This document shows, in pieces, positions 22,301 through 32,830 of a DNA stretch of 64,000 nt. The notes under the pieces are model-generated. The model worked only from the letters and a program-made list of their open reading frames with translations. It was not told the DNA's origin and did not search any database. Position numbers and translations under genes: made by a program. The stretch comes from Lineus longissimus (lineage: Eukaryota > Nemertea > Pilidiophora > Heteronemertea > Lineidae). How positions within the stretch are numbered: position 1 is the stretch's first letter; each line of letters begins with the position of its first letter. The stretch spans positions 8,001,001-8,065,000 of the forward strand of contig NC_088326.1 in the NCBI RefSeq assembly GCF_910592395.1. The letters are read 5' to 3'.

Positions 22301-25300
22301 TTCATCCATTGACTAGTTACTGATCGAGGGATCATCTCCCTGTTCACCCATTGACTAGTTTTTGACCGAGGGATCATCTCCCTGTTCATCCATTGACTAG
22401 TTACTGATCGAGGGATCATCTTAGTGTTCATCTATTGACTAGTTACTGACCGAGGGACCATCTCACTGTTCATCCATTGACTAGTTACTGATCGAGGGAT
22501 CATCTCACTGTTCATCCATTGACTAGTTACTGATCGAGGGATCATCTCACTGTTCATCCATTGACTAGTTACTGACCGAGGGACCATCTCACTGTTCATC
22601 CATTGACTAGTTACTGATCGAAGGATCATCTCACTGTCCATCCTTTGACTAGTTATTGACCGAGGGACCATCTCACTGTCCATCCATTGACTATTTATTG
22701 ACCGAGGGACCATCTCACTGTCCATCGATTGACTAGTTACTGACCGAGGGACCATCTCACTGTTCATCCATTGACTAGTTATTGACCGAGGGACCATCTC
22801 ACTGTTCATCCATTGACTAGTTACTGACTTGGGGACCATCTCACTGTCCATCCATTGACTAGTTATTGACCGAGGGACCATCTCACTGTCCATCCATTGA
22901 CTAGTTATTGACCGGGGGACCATCTCACTGTCCATCGATTGACTAGTTACTGACCGAAGGACCATCTCACTGTTCATCCATTGACTAGTTACTGACCGAG
23001 GGATCATTTCCCTGTTCATCCATTGACTAGTTACTGATCGAAGGATCATCTCCCTGTTCATCCATTGACTAGTTACTGACCGAGGGACCATCTCACTGTT
23101 CATCCATTGACTAGTTACTGACCGAGGGATCATCTCCCTGTTCATCTATTGACTAGTTACTGATCGAAGGATCATCTCCCTGGTCATCCATTGACTAGTT
23201 ACTGACCGAGGGATCATCTCCCTGTTCATCCATTGATTAGTTATTGACCGAGGGACCATCTCACTGTTCATCCATTGACTAGTTACTGACCGAGGGGTCA
23301 TCTCTCTGTTCATCCATTGACTAATTAGTGACCGAGGGACCATCTCATTGTTCATCCATTGACTAGTTGCTGACTTGGGGACCATCTCACTGTTCATCCA
23401 TTGACTAGTTACTGACCGAGGGACCATCTCACTTTTCATCCACTGACTAGTTACTGACCGAGGGACCATCTCACTGTTCATCCATTGACTAATTAGTGAC
23501 CGAGGGACAATCTCATTGTTCATCCATTGACTGGTTACCGACCGAGGGATCATCTCCCTGTTCATCCATTGACTAGTTACTGACCGAGGGACCATCTCAT
23601 TGTTCATCCATTGACAAATTAGTGACCGAGGGACCATCTCATTGTTCATCCATTGACTGGTTACTGACCAAGGGACCATCTCACTGTTCATGCATTGACT
23701 AGTTATTGACAGAGGGACAATCTCACTTTTCATCCATTGACTAGTTACTGACCGAGGGGTCATCTCCATGTTCATCCATTGACTAATTAGTGACCGAGGG
23801 ACCATCTCACTGTTCATCCATTGACTAGTTACTGACCGAGGGACCATCTCACTGTTCATCCATTGACTAGTTACTGACCGAGGGACCATCTCGCTGTTCA
23901 TCCACTGACTAGTTACTGACCGAGGGACCATCTCACTGTCCATCCATTGACTAGTTATTGACCGAGGGACCATCTCACTGTCCATCCATTGACTAGTTAT
24001 TGACCGAGGGACCATCTCACTGTCCATCGATTGACTAGTTACTGACCGAGGGACCATCTCACTGTTCATCCATTGACTAGTTACTGACCGAGGGACCATC
24101 TCACTGTTCATCCATTGACTAATTACTGACCGAGGGACCATCTCACTGTCCATCCTTTGACTAGTTATTGACCGAGGGACCATCTCACTGTCCATCCATT
24201 GACTAGTTATTTACCGAGGGACCATCTCACTGTCCATCGATTGACTAGTTACTGACCGAGGGACCATCTCACTGTTCATCCATTGACTAGTTACTGACCG
24301 AGGGACCATCTCACTGTTCATCCATTGACTAGTTACTGACCGAGGGACCATCTCACTGTCCATCCATTGACTAGTTATTGACCGAGGGACCATCTCACTG
24401 TCCATCCATTGACTAGTTATTGACCGAGGGACCATCTCACTGTCCATCCATTGACTAGTTACTGACCGAGGGACCATCTCACTGTTCATCCATTGACTAA
24501 TTAGTGACCGAGGGACCATCTCATTGTTCATCCATCGACTAGTTACTGACCAAGGGATCATCTCACTGTCCATCCATTTACTAGTAAGTGACCGAGGGAC
24601 CATCTCAGTGTTTATCCGATGACTATTTACTGACCAAGGCGCCATCTTACTGTTCATCCATTGACCAGTCACTGTTAATCCATTGACTTGTTACTGACCG
24701 AGGGACCATCTCAGTCTTCATCCACTGACTGAAGGACCATGTCATTTTTCCCCAACTGACTTGAAACAGACCAAATGAACATCTCATCGTTCCCACTGAC
24801 CCGTAAGAGTGTAAGGAGCTGTTTTGCTGTTTTCCCACTGACTAATCACAGACTGAGGAACCATCTCACTAAGATCCCATCTGACTTCTTCCTGACTGAA
24901 GAACGATCTTACTCTTCCTTCACTGACTTGTCGCTGACAAGGGGACAAATTCGATGTCTCTTCACTGACTGATTACAGACTCGGGGACAATCTCACTGTT
25001 CCCTACGGACAGGTAAGAGACTGATCGACCATCACACTGTTCCTTTACTGACTGGTAACAGATATTAGGACCATCTCACTAGTATCCCACTCTCTGGTAA
25101 CTTACTGTGGGACCATCTCATTGTTTTCCCATTGACTGGCTGGTTACTGGCTTGGGGACCATGTCACTCTTCATTCATTGACTAGTTATCAACTGAGGGG
25201 CCATCTAACTGTTCTCCCACTGATTGGAAACTGACTTGGGGATCACCACACAGTACCTTCACTGACTTGTAATAGACCATCTCATTCTTCCTGACAGATT

Positions 25301-25450
25301 GGTTACTGACTTGGGGACCATCTCACTGTTCCTCACTGACTAGTTACAGACTGAGGGACCATCTCATATTTCCAAGACTGACATATTATTGACTGAGGGA
25401 CCATCTCGAATCTTACTGACCAAGGGATGTTAAGATATTTTAATGCCATT
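19370..25450. repeat. 42-bp minisatellite array with higher-order duplication
   Basis: The unit is 42 bp, read on plus as GTTACTGACCGAGGGACCAT then CTCACTGTTCATCCATTGACTA. The core from about 19980 to 24640 is homogeneous (about 110 units); both edges (19370-19980 and 24640-25450) hold diverged, unevenly spaced units. Block 19980-21785 is repeated at 22133-23938 (offset 2153 bp) with few changes. A smaller marker block (GTTCACCCATTGACTAGTTT, then TTAGTGTTCATCTATTGAC) occurs at 20190-20285, 21990-22090 and 22340-22437. Because 42 is divisible by three, minus-strand frames stay open for long runs with a 14-residue unit (MNSEMVPRSVTSQW), broken where CAATGG becomes CAATAG. Confidence 0.9.
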
Positions 25451-25818
25451 GGTTATTAACCAAGGGGACTGTGCATACTTCCCTTAAGCTATATCTTGCT
25501 CCATGATTCTTCGTAGTCCTTCGGCTTATTTTTGTGTTTGTTCTCCTTACATTACTTTGTTTATTTGATTGGTCTAACAGTTGTCTGCATAACAAAAAGA
25601 AAGCTCCAGCATTCTGTGCGGACTCATAAATTTGCGCCGGCTAATGAATAACAGAATGTAAACTCGAAATATACGCGGATACATCCTTCCGTGATTGCAA
25701 TTTCCCCGTACATTTAGTCGAACGTTTTGACAGCGTCGTCAAAAAAATTCTAAATTTGATTTGTTTCTCCACGGCAATCAGTTTCGTGAACAGCAGTTAA
25801 CCAGAGTCTTTAAAAGAT
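25451..25818. other. Unique sequence upstream of the ankyrin gene
   Basis: It contains no repeats. It could hold the former promoter or 5' leader of the ankyrin-nucleotidyltransferase gene, but no core promoter motif stands out. Confidence 0.3.
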
Positions 25819-25959
25819 ATGATAGACTCTGAGTTCACAGAAAAACTGAAAATAAAAAGGCACATGAACATGAAGGTCAAATGTACATGTAATATCACAA
25901 CATCTTCTTATTCATCAGCGACATCAATCTTAAACCTCTGCAGATTATTGATCATCAAC

Positions 25960-27410
25960 ATGGAGAAGAATCAATCAAAACTAAAATACAAGGACGGAAG
26001 AAAAATCCAGAAGGAGCAATCCGACACTGGGAAGAAGCTGTCCAGACGGGATAAAGAACTTTTGAAGGCTGTCAGAAGAGGCAATACTGAGTTGGTGAAG
26101 GAGAAGTTAGAGAGAGGTGCAAATGTAAATATGAGAAAAAATGACTGCTTTCGTCGTAGAGAGCCTTCTCACTTTTCATCATGGAAAGGTCACAAAGCAC
26201 TGATTAGAGCTATAGCTAATGTCGGTATCAAAAAAAGAGATCATGATACTGCCTTGCTTTTATCATCAGAGAAAGGTTACATTGACATGTCCAAGGCATT
26301 GATTGAAGCTAAAGCTGATGTCAATGTCAAGAATGTAGATGATGTTACTGCCTTGCATTTATCATCAAGGAATGGTCACATTGATATTGTGAAGGCATTG
26401 ATCGCAGCTAAAGCTGATGTCAATATCAAGGATATCTATGATAATACTGCCTTGCATTTATCATCAAGGAATGGTCGCATAGACATTGCCAAGACATTGA
26501 TGGAAGCTAAAGCTGATGTCAATGTCAAGTATATGGACAATCAGACAGGTTTGCATTTAGTGTTAAATGAAAAGGATCGCATTGATATTGCAAAGGTATT
26601 GATTGAAGCTGATAATACTGACGTCAATATCGGATTATAACAAAAACACGTATCTTCATTTGGCATCATTGAAAGGGAACATCCTAATTGTTCAGAAGCT
26701 GCTAGAATGCAAGGCCGACCCAAATCTAAAAATTGACCAAGGATTAAAACCTGTCCTTCTTGCGGCATTAAATGGGCATACAGAAACTATACGAGAACTT
26801 TTCAATGGTGGTGCGAAGATAGATGTCAATGATCTTGGTGAACTATCTTTAATGCATCTCGTGCTCATAGAATCGGCCCCAACATCGTTGAAGTTTGTGA
26901 TATCTGATGAAATTAATTGTAACGCGGTAGGGAATTACGGCAGGACAATTCTCCATCTTGCGGTGCATCTTGGGTGCCATGTACATATGAAATGCTTATT
27001 AGCTTTCGCAGGAATCCATGTGAATTTAAAGGACTAATTGGGAAAAACCCCTCTTTATTATGACAGTGAAATAGGGAATATAGAGGCCGCCACTGACCTC
27101 CTCCGTGCTGGTCATGAGTTGCATGTTTTGGATAATACAAAAAAATAGGTTCTGCACATTGCCTCAATCTATGGACACTGTGGGCTTGTGAAACTCTTTA
27201 TTAGTGAAGGTTTAGACCCTTATCAGGTCGACAAATTTGGAAGGAATTGTCTCCATTATGCTGTTTTGTATCGAAACGAGGCTCTAGTGCGTGATTTACT
27301 CGAGACGCTTGAAAAGTCTAAATTAAACACTGTGGATTCAAATGAGAAAACGCCAAAACAGTATTTGTGTGGTTGTGAGGGAAACAGTTTGATATTAAGA
27401 TTACTCGATG
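25960..27410 (+). pseudogene. Ankyrin-repeat region of the fusion gene
   Basis: The likely start is the ATG at 25960 (MEKNQSKLKYKDGRKIQ); an earlier in-frame ATG at 25819 adds 47 residues with no clear domain. After a basic stretch, about eleven ankyrin units follow. Clear ones read TALHLSSRNGHIDIVKALI then AAKADVNIKD, NTYLHLASLKGNILIVQKL then LECKADPN, TILHLAVHLGC, VLHIASIYGHCGLVKLFI and NCLHYAVLYRNEALVRDLL. The frame moves by one base near 26625, and stops lie at 27035 and about 27147; ankyrin sequence continues in frame past both, showing the stops are secondary. A short linker with ending GIEEFRLKEYDSFHP leads into the enzyme domain. Confidence 0.85.
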
Positions 27411-27479
27411 GAAAAACATTAGGGATTGAGGAATTCAGGCTGAAAGAATATGACTCATTCCACCCGGATAGTTCAAAAT

Positions 27480-28230
27480 GTCTTCGTGAATCAGAAATAT
27501 CAAAACAAGAATACTTAGGATCAGTGAATGCAATCAAGGGACATGATATGAATGTATTCATTGCAGATGTTAAGAAACAAGTGGAAGAGATAATTCGTAG
27601 TGCAATACCCGAGAGTGATTCTGTTGAAGTCATCGGTGTTGGTAGTTCTTTTGAAGGCACAAAGAATGGACTCCCAGATGAGTTGGACTTCATCATCAAG
27701 TTGTTCCATGTCAAATCCAGTTGCATTGAACAGGAAGGATATGGGAAGATGGAGAGGGACGAGAAGGAGGTAAAGCGACTCAATATCATCGGGTCGTACG
27801 GAATGTGGTTGTGGCAGAAGCTGATGACGTATTGGTTAAATGCTTAATCGAGGGCACGACAACACGAAGGGTAGTAATATGGAAGCGTAGGAAATTTGAG
27901 ATGCCGCTACCTCCACAGCGACATCCTGACCGTAAGACTTGCACAACGTGGACCTGGTTGTATAGTGATGGTATGTTCAACGACTTACCTGTGTCCATTG
28001 ATTTCGTCCCAGCAATTGAGAATTACATAAGTGCTTCTAAGACAAGATCAACATGGGTGATGAAAGAATCTGATATGAAACGGAGGGAATGTTACATTGT
28101 GCCAAAGATACCACACGAGAACAGTGTGCTGTCAACCCATTTCAGATACGATGACGCTAATCAGCTTGGACGGGTTTCGTACCCAACTCTAGAAGTAGAA
28201 CACTTAAAGGCCTTAGACATGTTAGATTTA
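27480..28230 (+). pseudogene. cGAS/Mab-21-type nucleotidyltransferase core, N-terminal half
   Basis: The block VIGVGSSFEGTKNGLPDELD (27633-27692) has the fold signature of the family: a GS motif, the spaced EGTK, then an acidic pair E-L-D equivalent to the first two metal-binding residues. After a frame change between 27780 and 27805 comes RNVVVAEADDVLVKCLIE, then a basic strand, WLYSDGMFNDLPVSIDFVPAI (27957-28018) with the third catalytic Asp (SID), and RECYIVPKIPHENS. All three acidic positions are present, so the ancestral protein was probably catalytic and not a Mab-21-like inactive form. The sequence stops at 28230 where the insertion begins (KALDMLDLRN, then TGA). Confidence 0.8.
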
Positions 28231-28403
28231 AGGAATTGAACCCGAGGCGGAGGACCTTGGTTGAGTTACCAAGACACTCGAGGGTGGAGCTAAAATACAG
28301 TCCAAAACCCGAGCCGATAGGCGAGGGTTTGGACGAAATTTTAGCTCCACCCGAGAGTGTCTTGGTAACTCAACCAAGGTCCGAAGCCGAGGGTTCAATT
28401 TCT
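28231..28403. mobile_element. Foldback (palindromic) element
   Basis: Two long inverted arms meet here. GGACCTTGGTTGAGTTACCA at 28252 and its complement TGGTAACTCAACCAAGGTCC at 28363 are perfect, and the outer ends AATTGAACCC and GGGTTCAATT also pair. The arms (about 75 bp each) flank a short loop with GAGCCGATAGGCGAGG. It starts exactly where the nucleotidyltransferase frame breaks. Next to it, ATTCTAAAATACCT (28404-28417) is the exact complement of 30753-30766 at the far edge of the insertion. Confidence 0.75.
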
Positions 28404-28495
28404 ATTCTAAAATACCTCAAAATTAAAAAGATAGGCCACGAAAATAACTTGAATATGTGCGAATTTGGCAAATTCCATCCATCGCCTGCCCGGAG

Positions 28496-29444
28496 GCGAA
28501 ATTTTTTTCTGCAGGATACTTCTGCCATAGTGTACATCTGACAGCCAATCAGAATTCAAGGCAAGCACGTGTCTTTGTTGACATCATCTTTCCACATGGC
28601 GCAATAATGTCAACAATGCCACGTGTTCTGATAATCTTGGAAAGAACAAGTTAGCAAATGGTTGGAGGAGTATATTAGCTAAAATATATTTATTTGCAGT
28701 ATCTTAACATGTATTTTCATTGTCGTCAATGTCGAGTGGACTGTATTTATTGGACTTGTCTGTTAAAGGCGCACTGTGCTCGGCAAAATAGCCGAGGTTG
28801 AATGTTTATCTGTCAACCGTGTAACTAGTTCTGCTGTATATGCATAGGTGGCGCCACCATTCAATTTATTTTGTTTGCTTGTCAAAATGTGTTTTATACA
28901 ATGGCCCTTCAACAATGTTCAAACTACCAAAATAGGCCTGATACCTTCAACAAACAGCAGACATCGGATACACTGTCCCTTTAATAATTATCAACATTGG
29001 CAACACTGTCAGTGTCACTGCCCCTTAAAATTTCACAAATCGCGAGACATCGGATACACTGTCCCTTTAATGATTATCAACATTGGCAACACTGTCAGTG
29101 TCACTACCCCTTAAAATTTCACAAATCAATGCATGCACTGCAATGTAGCGATCAGATCAGCTGATGCCTCTTTTGTACGCATAATATCATCAATTTTACA
29201 ATGAATCTGTGCAATTCATTCCTAAACACTACGACACAAACCTTGAGTTGAGCATAATTGGGGTCAGACAATGAACTATTGTCACATTCACAGTTGAAGT
29301 GGCACTCGGCATGCGACTCGGTATCGTCCATTGTATTTGCATTATCATGCATAAATAAACAGTGTGACGTCAAAGATCGCGCCAATTGTGATTGGCTGTC
29401 AGATGTACACTGTGGCAGAAGTATCCTGCAGAAAAAAATTTCGC
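28496..29444. mobile_element. TIR transposable element, copy A
   Basis: A 949-bp element has terminal inverted repeats of about 56 bp (28496-28551 and 29389-29444; outermost bases GCGAAATTTTTTTCTGCAGG). It is flanked by TGCCCGGAG at 28487-28495 and again at 29445-29453. It encodes no transposase. Internally an 88-bp block with ATACACTGTCCCTTTAAT and CACTGTCAGTGTCACT is present twice. A 9-bp duplication is typical of Mutator-like elements, among others, so membership there is a suggestion only. Confidence 0.8.
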
Positions 29445-29453
29445 TGCCCGGAG

Positions 29454-30389
29454 GCGAAATTTTTTTCTGCAGGATACTTCTGCCATAGTGTACATCTGAC
29501 AGCCAATCAGAATTCAAGGCAAGCACGTGTCTTTGTTGACATCATCTTTCCACATGGCGCAATAATGTCCACAATGCCACGTGTTCTGATAATCTTGGAA
29601 AGAACAAGTTAGCAAATGGTTAGAGGAGTATATTAGCTAAAATATATTTATTTGCAGTATCTTAACATGTATTTTCATTGTCGAGTGGACTGTATTTATT
29701 GGACTTGTCTGTTAAAGGCGCACTGTGCTCGGCAAAATAGCCGAGGTTAAATGTTTATCTGTCAACCGTGTAACTAGTTCTGCTGTATATGCATAGGTGG
29801 CGCCACCATTCAATTTATTTTGTTTGCTTGTCAAAATGTGTTTTATACAATGGCCCTTCAACAATGTTCAAACTACCAAAATAGGCCTGATACCTTCAAC
29901 AGCAGACATCGGATACACTGTCCCTTTAATAATTATCAACATTGGCAACACTGTCAGTGTCACTGCCCCTTAAAATTTCACAAATCGCGAGACATCGGAT
30001 ACACTGTCCCTTTAATAATTATCAACATTGGCAACACAGTCAGTGTCACTGCCCCTCAAAATTTCACAAATCAATGCATGCACTGCAATGTAGCGATCAG
30101 ATCAGCTGATGCCTCTTTTGTACGCATAATATCATCAACTTTACAATAAATCTGTGCAATTCATTCCTAAACACTACGACACAAACCTTGAGTTGAGCAT
30201 AATTGGGGTCAGACAATGAACTATTGTCACATTCACAGTTGAAGTGGCACTCGGCATGCGACTCGGTATCGTCCATTGTATTTGCATTATCATGCATAAA
30301 TAAACAGTGTGACGTCAAAGATCGCGCCAATTGTGATTGGCTGTCAGATGTACACTGTGGCAGAAGTATCCTGCAGAAAAAAAATTCGC
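29454..30389. mobile_element. TIR transposable element, copy B
   Basis: This 936-bp element is about 97% like copy A by eye and in the same orientation, separated only by the shared 9-bp TGCCCGGAG; a third TGCCCGGAG follows at 30390-30398. It lacks a 9-base internal duplication of copy A near 28725 and four bases near 28957. Its right TIR and the facing TIRs at the A/B junction form a near-perfect 56-bp-arm palindrome around 29449. Confidence 0.8.
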
Positions 30390-30398
30390 TGCCCGGAG

Positions 30399-30759
30399 CG
30401 CCGGTAGCGCCGTTGTTTACATTATGTTACGGCAGCGCGCATAGGAAGTCCGCATCGGCTCGCTCAAGTGATGCTAAAATCCGCGCAAATGGGCTATTTG
30501 GAGCGTTTTCTCAGCAAATATGTGTAGTGCTCATTAAAAAACTTAGGGTGGTTGATGCTTCCTTGGCTGATTTGTGTTTGAAGCAGTGTTTTGAGAGCCT
30601 CAAACTTCTGAAGTGAGCTGTGTGCATGGTTTCCACATTTTAGTGCAACCCGAGGGAACTTTGGTAGAGCATCTTGGTTGCGTGTCCAAAACACTCCACT
30701 CTCAGAACGAGGCTTATGCATTTTCCATTTAAAAGTTGACTTTACGGTACCAAGGTATT
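30399..30759. other. Remaining part of the insertion
   Basis: About 360 bp lie between the TIR pair and the point where the nucleotidyltransferase frame resumes. I see no coding homology except that the resumed frame is open from 30736. It may be the remains of the element into which the TIR copies jumped. Confidence 0.35.
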
Positions 30760-31200
30760 TTAGAATTGCGAATAAAAAACGTATATATAACAGCTAAGTG
30801 TTTAAGAAAACCTGAGGTGTGCAGGTTCAAAATCAAGAATGAAAAAGGGGAGGTCCAGGCAGCAAGTGAGTTTGTTACAAGCTATCCATTAAAATCAGTG
30901 TTTCTGCATCTAGTTCTGCTATTCATCAAGTCGAAAATGTCACTGGGGAAAATGGTACTGATGTTGTATGAACAGTTGGAGACATGCCTCGAGAGAGGGA
31001 TTCTTCCGATGTTCTTTGACCCCAACGTGAACGTTCTGGCTGGATCCAAGTTGAGTGCAGAAGAGAGTCTCGTAGTAACCAGGATGATGACAAGGTTTGT
31101 CAGGGCGCTGTACGAGAGGGATTACTCATCAGAGATGGAGACGGACTCTGAAGAAGAATCTAAGGCAATCGAAATGGCAAAAACAGCACATGCAAGGTAG
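30760..31200 (+). pseudogene. cGAS/Mab-21-type nucleotidyltransferase, C-terminal half
   Basis: The frame reads LELRIKNVYITAKCLRKPEV, then ASEFVTSYPLKSVFLHLVLL, LGKMVLMLYEQLETCLERG and ILPMFFDPNVNVLAG. SYPLKSVFLHL and CL..G.LP.FF.P..N.L are the helical C-lobe signature of Mab-21/cGAS proteins (compare SYHLKT..LH and LPHYFIP in relatives). It ends in an acidic tail and TAG at 31198; 84 further in-frame codons to 31461, rich in Arg and Glu, may be a read-through tail if the TAG is a lesion. TTAGAATTG at 30760 resembles TTAGATTTA at 28222; the two are in the same frame, so the insertion can be removed without shifting the frame. No zinc ribbon like that of vertebrate cGAS is seen. Confidence 0.75.
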
Positions 31201-31469
31201 GCCTACGATGAGGATATGCGTATCTATGAACATAATTTGAGCAAATGGAGAGCTGAATCAAATAACATTTGGTGGATGCCGCGCTTTCAATCAAGGGAAT
31301 TTGAAGAATCAGGGGGAATCAGAGGAATCAGAGGAATCAGAGTATCCAGGGTCAGAAGATGGATTCGTAACATCGAAGCCAAAGGAAGCAGTCCTACATT
31401 TCTATATCCTAGAAAACCTTCACCAGATTATAGAAAAGAGAAAGCAAGCAAACAAAGATGAATTAATTT

Positions 31470-32590
31470 CATGACTGGCCAACCGCGGAGCGGTTGATCG
31501 ACACCCCGTCGCAGTGTACTGGTAGGTCGCAAAGCGGTAGATGCAGTAAAGCATTGATTTTTTTAAATATATAGTGCTGCCATCTGTGAATACCATTTGG
31601 AACTGAAGTCATGAAAAATCGTTTTGTAGCTTTCCGTAGGGGCTCGGCCGATTTTGAGGGGTCTTCTGATTGAAAAAAGGGCAAAACTGAGCTTGCGTGT
31701 GTGTTTGGGGGGGGGGGGGGGTCCTGGGGTAGTCTTTAGTAATTTATCAGCTGCATAGGCTGTATAATGAGCCTGGATGCGTTTCACATGACAATAGCCT
31801 GTTTGGAGATACCTTTGGTTTACTGGGAACAATTTTACTTTTTCGGAAAAAAATCATTTTTGGGGGTGGGGTAAGGGGTGGGAGTCCTAGGGGTAATATG
31901 TTTACGTTTTCTATCAATCAAATATATTCAGAATACAGCTTAGATGCACAAGAAAATTGCATTATAGTAATTATTTTACACTTTGTCAAAATTTGTGAAT
32001 TTTGTGAATTTTTTACTAAAATCCCTCCAAAATAATACTTTGCTATTTTTAAATTTGTTTTGGCTCTGAAACATGCACAACAACCATGGCAATCAATATC
32101 ATGCATGTTTTTGACCAGTTACCTAATGGTAAGTGCCCTATGGGAGGTTTTGTTTGAAAAAAATCACTAGAAATAGTCACAAAATTATGTTAATTATGTC
32201 ACGTGACCTAATTTGCATAAATTTGCATATTTTCGTAATTAGAAATTAAGGTTGAGTTAATTGCTTATTAGTTGCAACCATTTGTTTGTCTTTGACTCAT
32301 CAGTTAATGGAGCACCAGGCTTGAGAAAAAAAGCTCCAAAAATCCCTTAATTTTGCTCAGTACTGGACTGGCACATACCTGCAGTAACGAAAAGATTAAG
32401 GAACTGCCAGTCTAATAAGGAAGAGATAGACTTCGCATTAGAGGTTAAAGAGTATTCAGATGAAGGAGACAGACTCCGTGCTCGACGTGTTAGAAAGACA
32501 AGCACATGCCAATGCGATGATCCATGAGGAAGTGGTCGTCTATGTTCGTAAAACCATGAATCACTGGATAGTTAGATGTCAGATGGACAA
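31470..32590. other. Intergenic with a G15 tract
   Basis: No gene is supported. A run of 15 G lies at about 31707-31721. AT-rich flanks include a repeated TTTGTGAATTTTGTGAATTTTT near 31993. Confidence 0.4.
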
Positions 32591-32599
32591 TCACACGGA

Positions 32600-32830
32600 A
32601 GTCTGAGATTTGACTCCTCCAATATCTTGGTGTTATATCAATGTGACTGTGAATGCTGAGATTTTCCTCGTCAAATATCTTGGTGTTATATCAATGTGAC
32701 CGTGAAGCATGAAATTTGACTCCTCCAATATCTTGGTGTTATATCAATGTGACTGTGAAGGCTTAGATTTTCCTCTTCCAATATCTTGGTGTCAAAGTGA
32801 CTGTGAAGTCTGAGGTTTTATCGACTCCTC
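32600..32830. repeat. ~60-bp tandem units
   Basis: TATCTTGGTGTTATATCAA followed by TGTGACYGTGAAG and TTTGACTCCTCC-type sequence repeats about four times. This shorter unit is part of the longer 157-bp unit that follows. Confidence 0.7.

Larger units (their letters stand above)
25819..31461 (+). pseudogene. Ankyrin-repeat / cGAS-Mab-21-like nucleotidyltransferase fusion, interrupted
   Basis: A single degraded gene runs through this interval. The N-terminal ankyrin region is at 25960-27410, the catalytic nucleotidyltransferase half at about 27480-28230, and its C-terminal half at 30760-31200 after a 2.5-kb insertion. Lesions seen: a one-base shift near 26625, TAA at 27035-27037, TAG near 27147, a shift between 27780 and 27805, and the insertion at about 28231-30759. 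No introns are evident across about 2.9 kb of coding sequence, so it may derive from an intronless gene or a retrocopy. The family makes nucleotide second messengers (cGAS-like receptors) or has lost activity (Mab-21 proteins). The fusion suggests a sensor with a protein-binding N-terminus; that role is inference. Confidence 0.8.

Noticed and set aside
19370-25450. CRISPR-like array
   Set aside because: Units are contiguous without spacers and the context is animal nuclear DNA.
28231-30759. A natural intron in the nucleotidyltransferase gene
   Set aside because: There is no GT donor at the break, and the interval is filled with identifiable insertion structures; a TTTTAG acceptor-like end at 30762 keeps this from being fully excluded.
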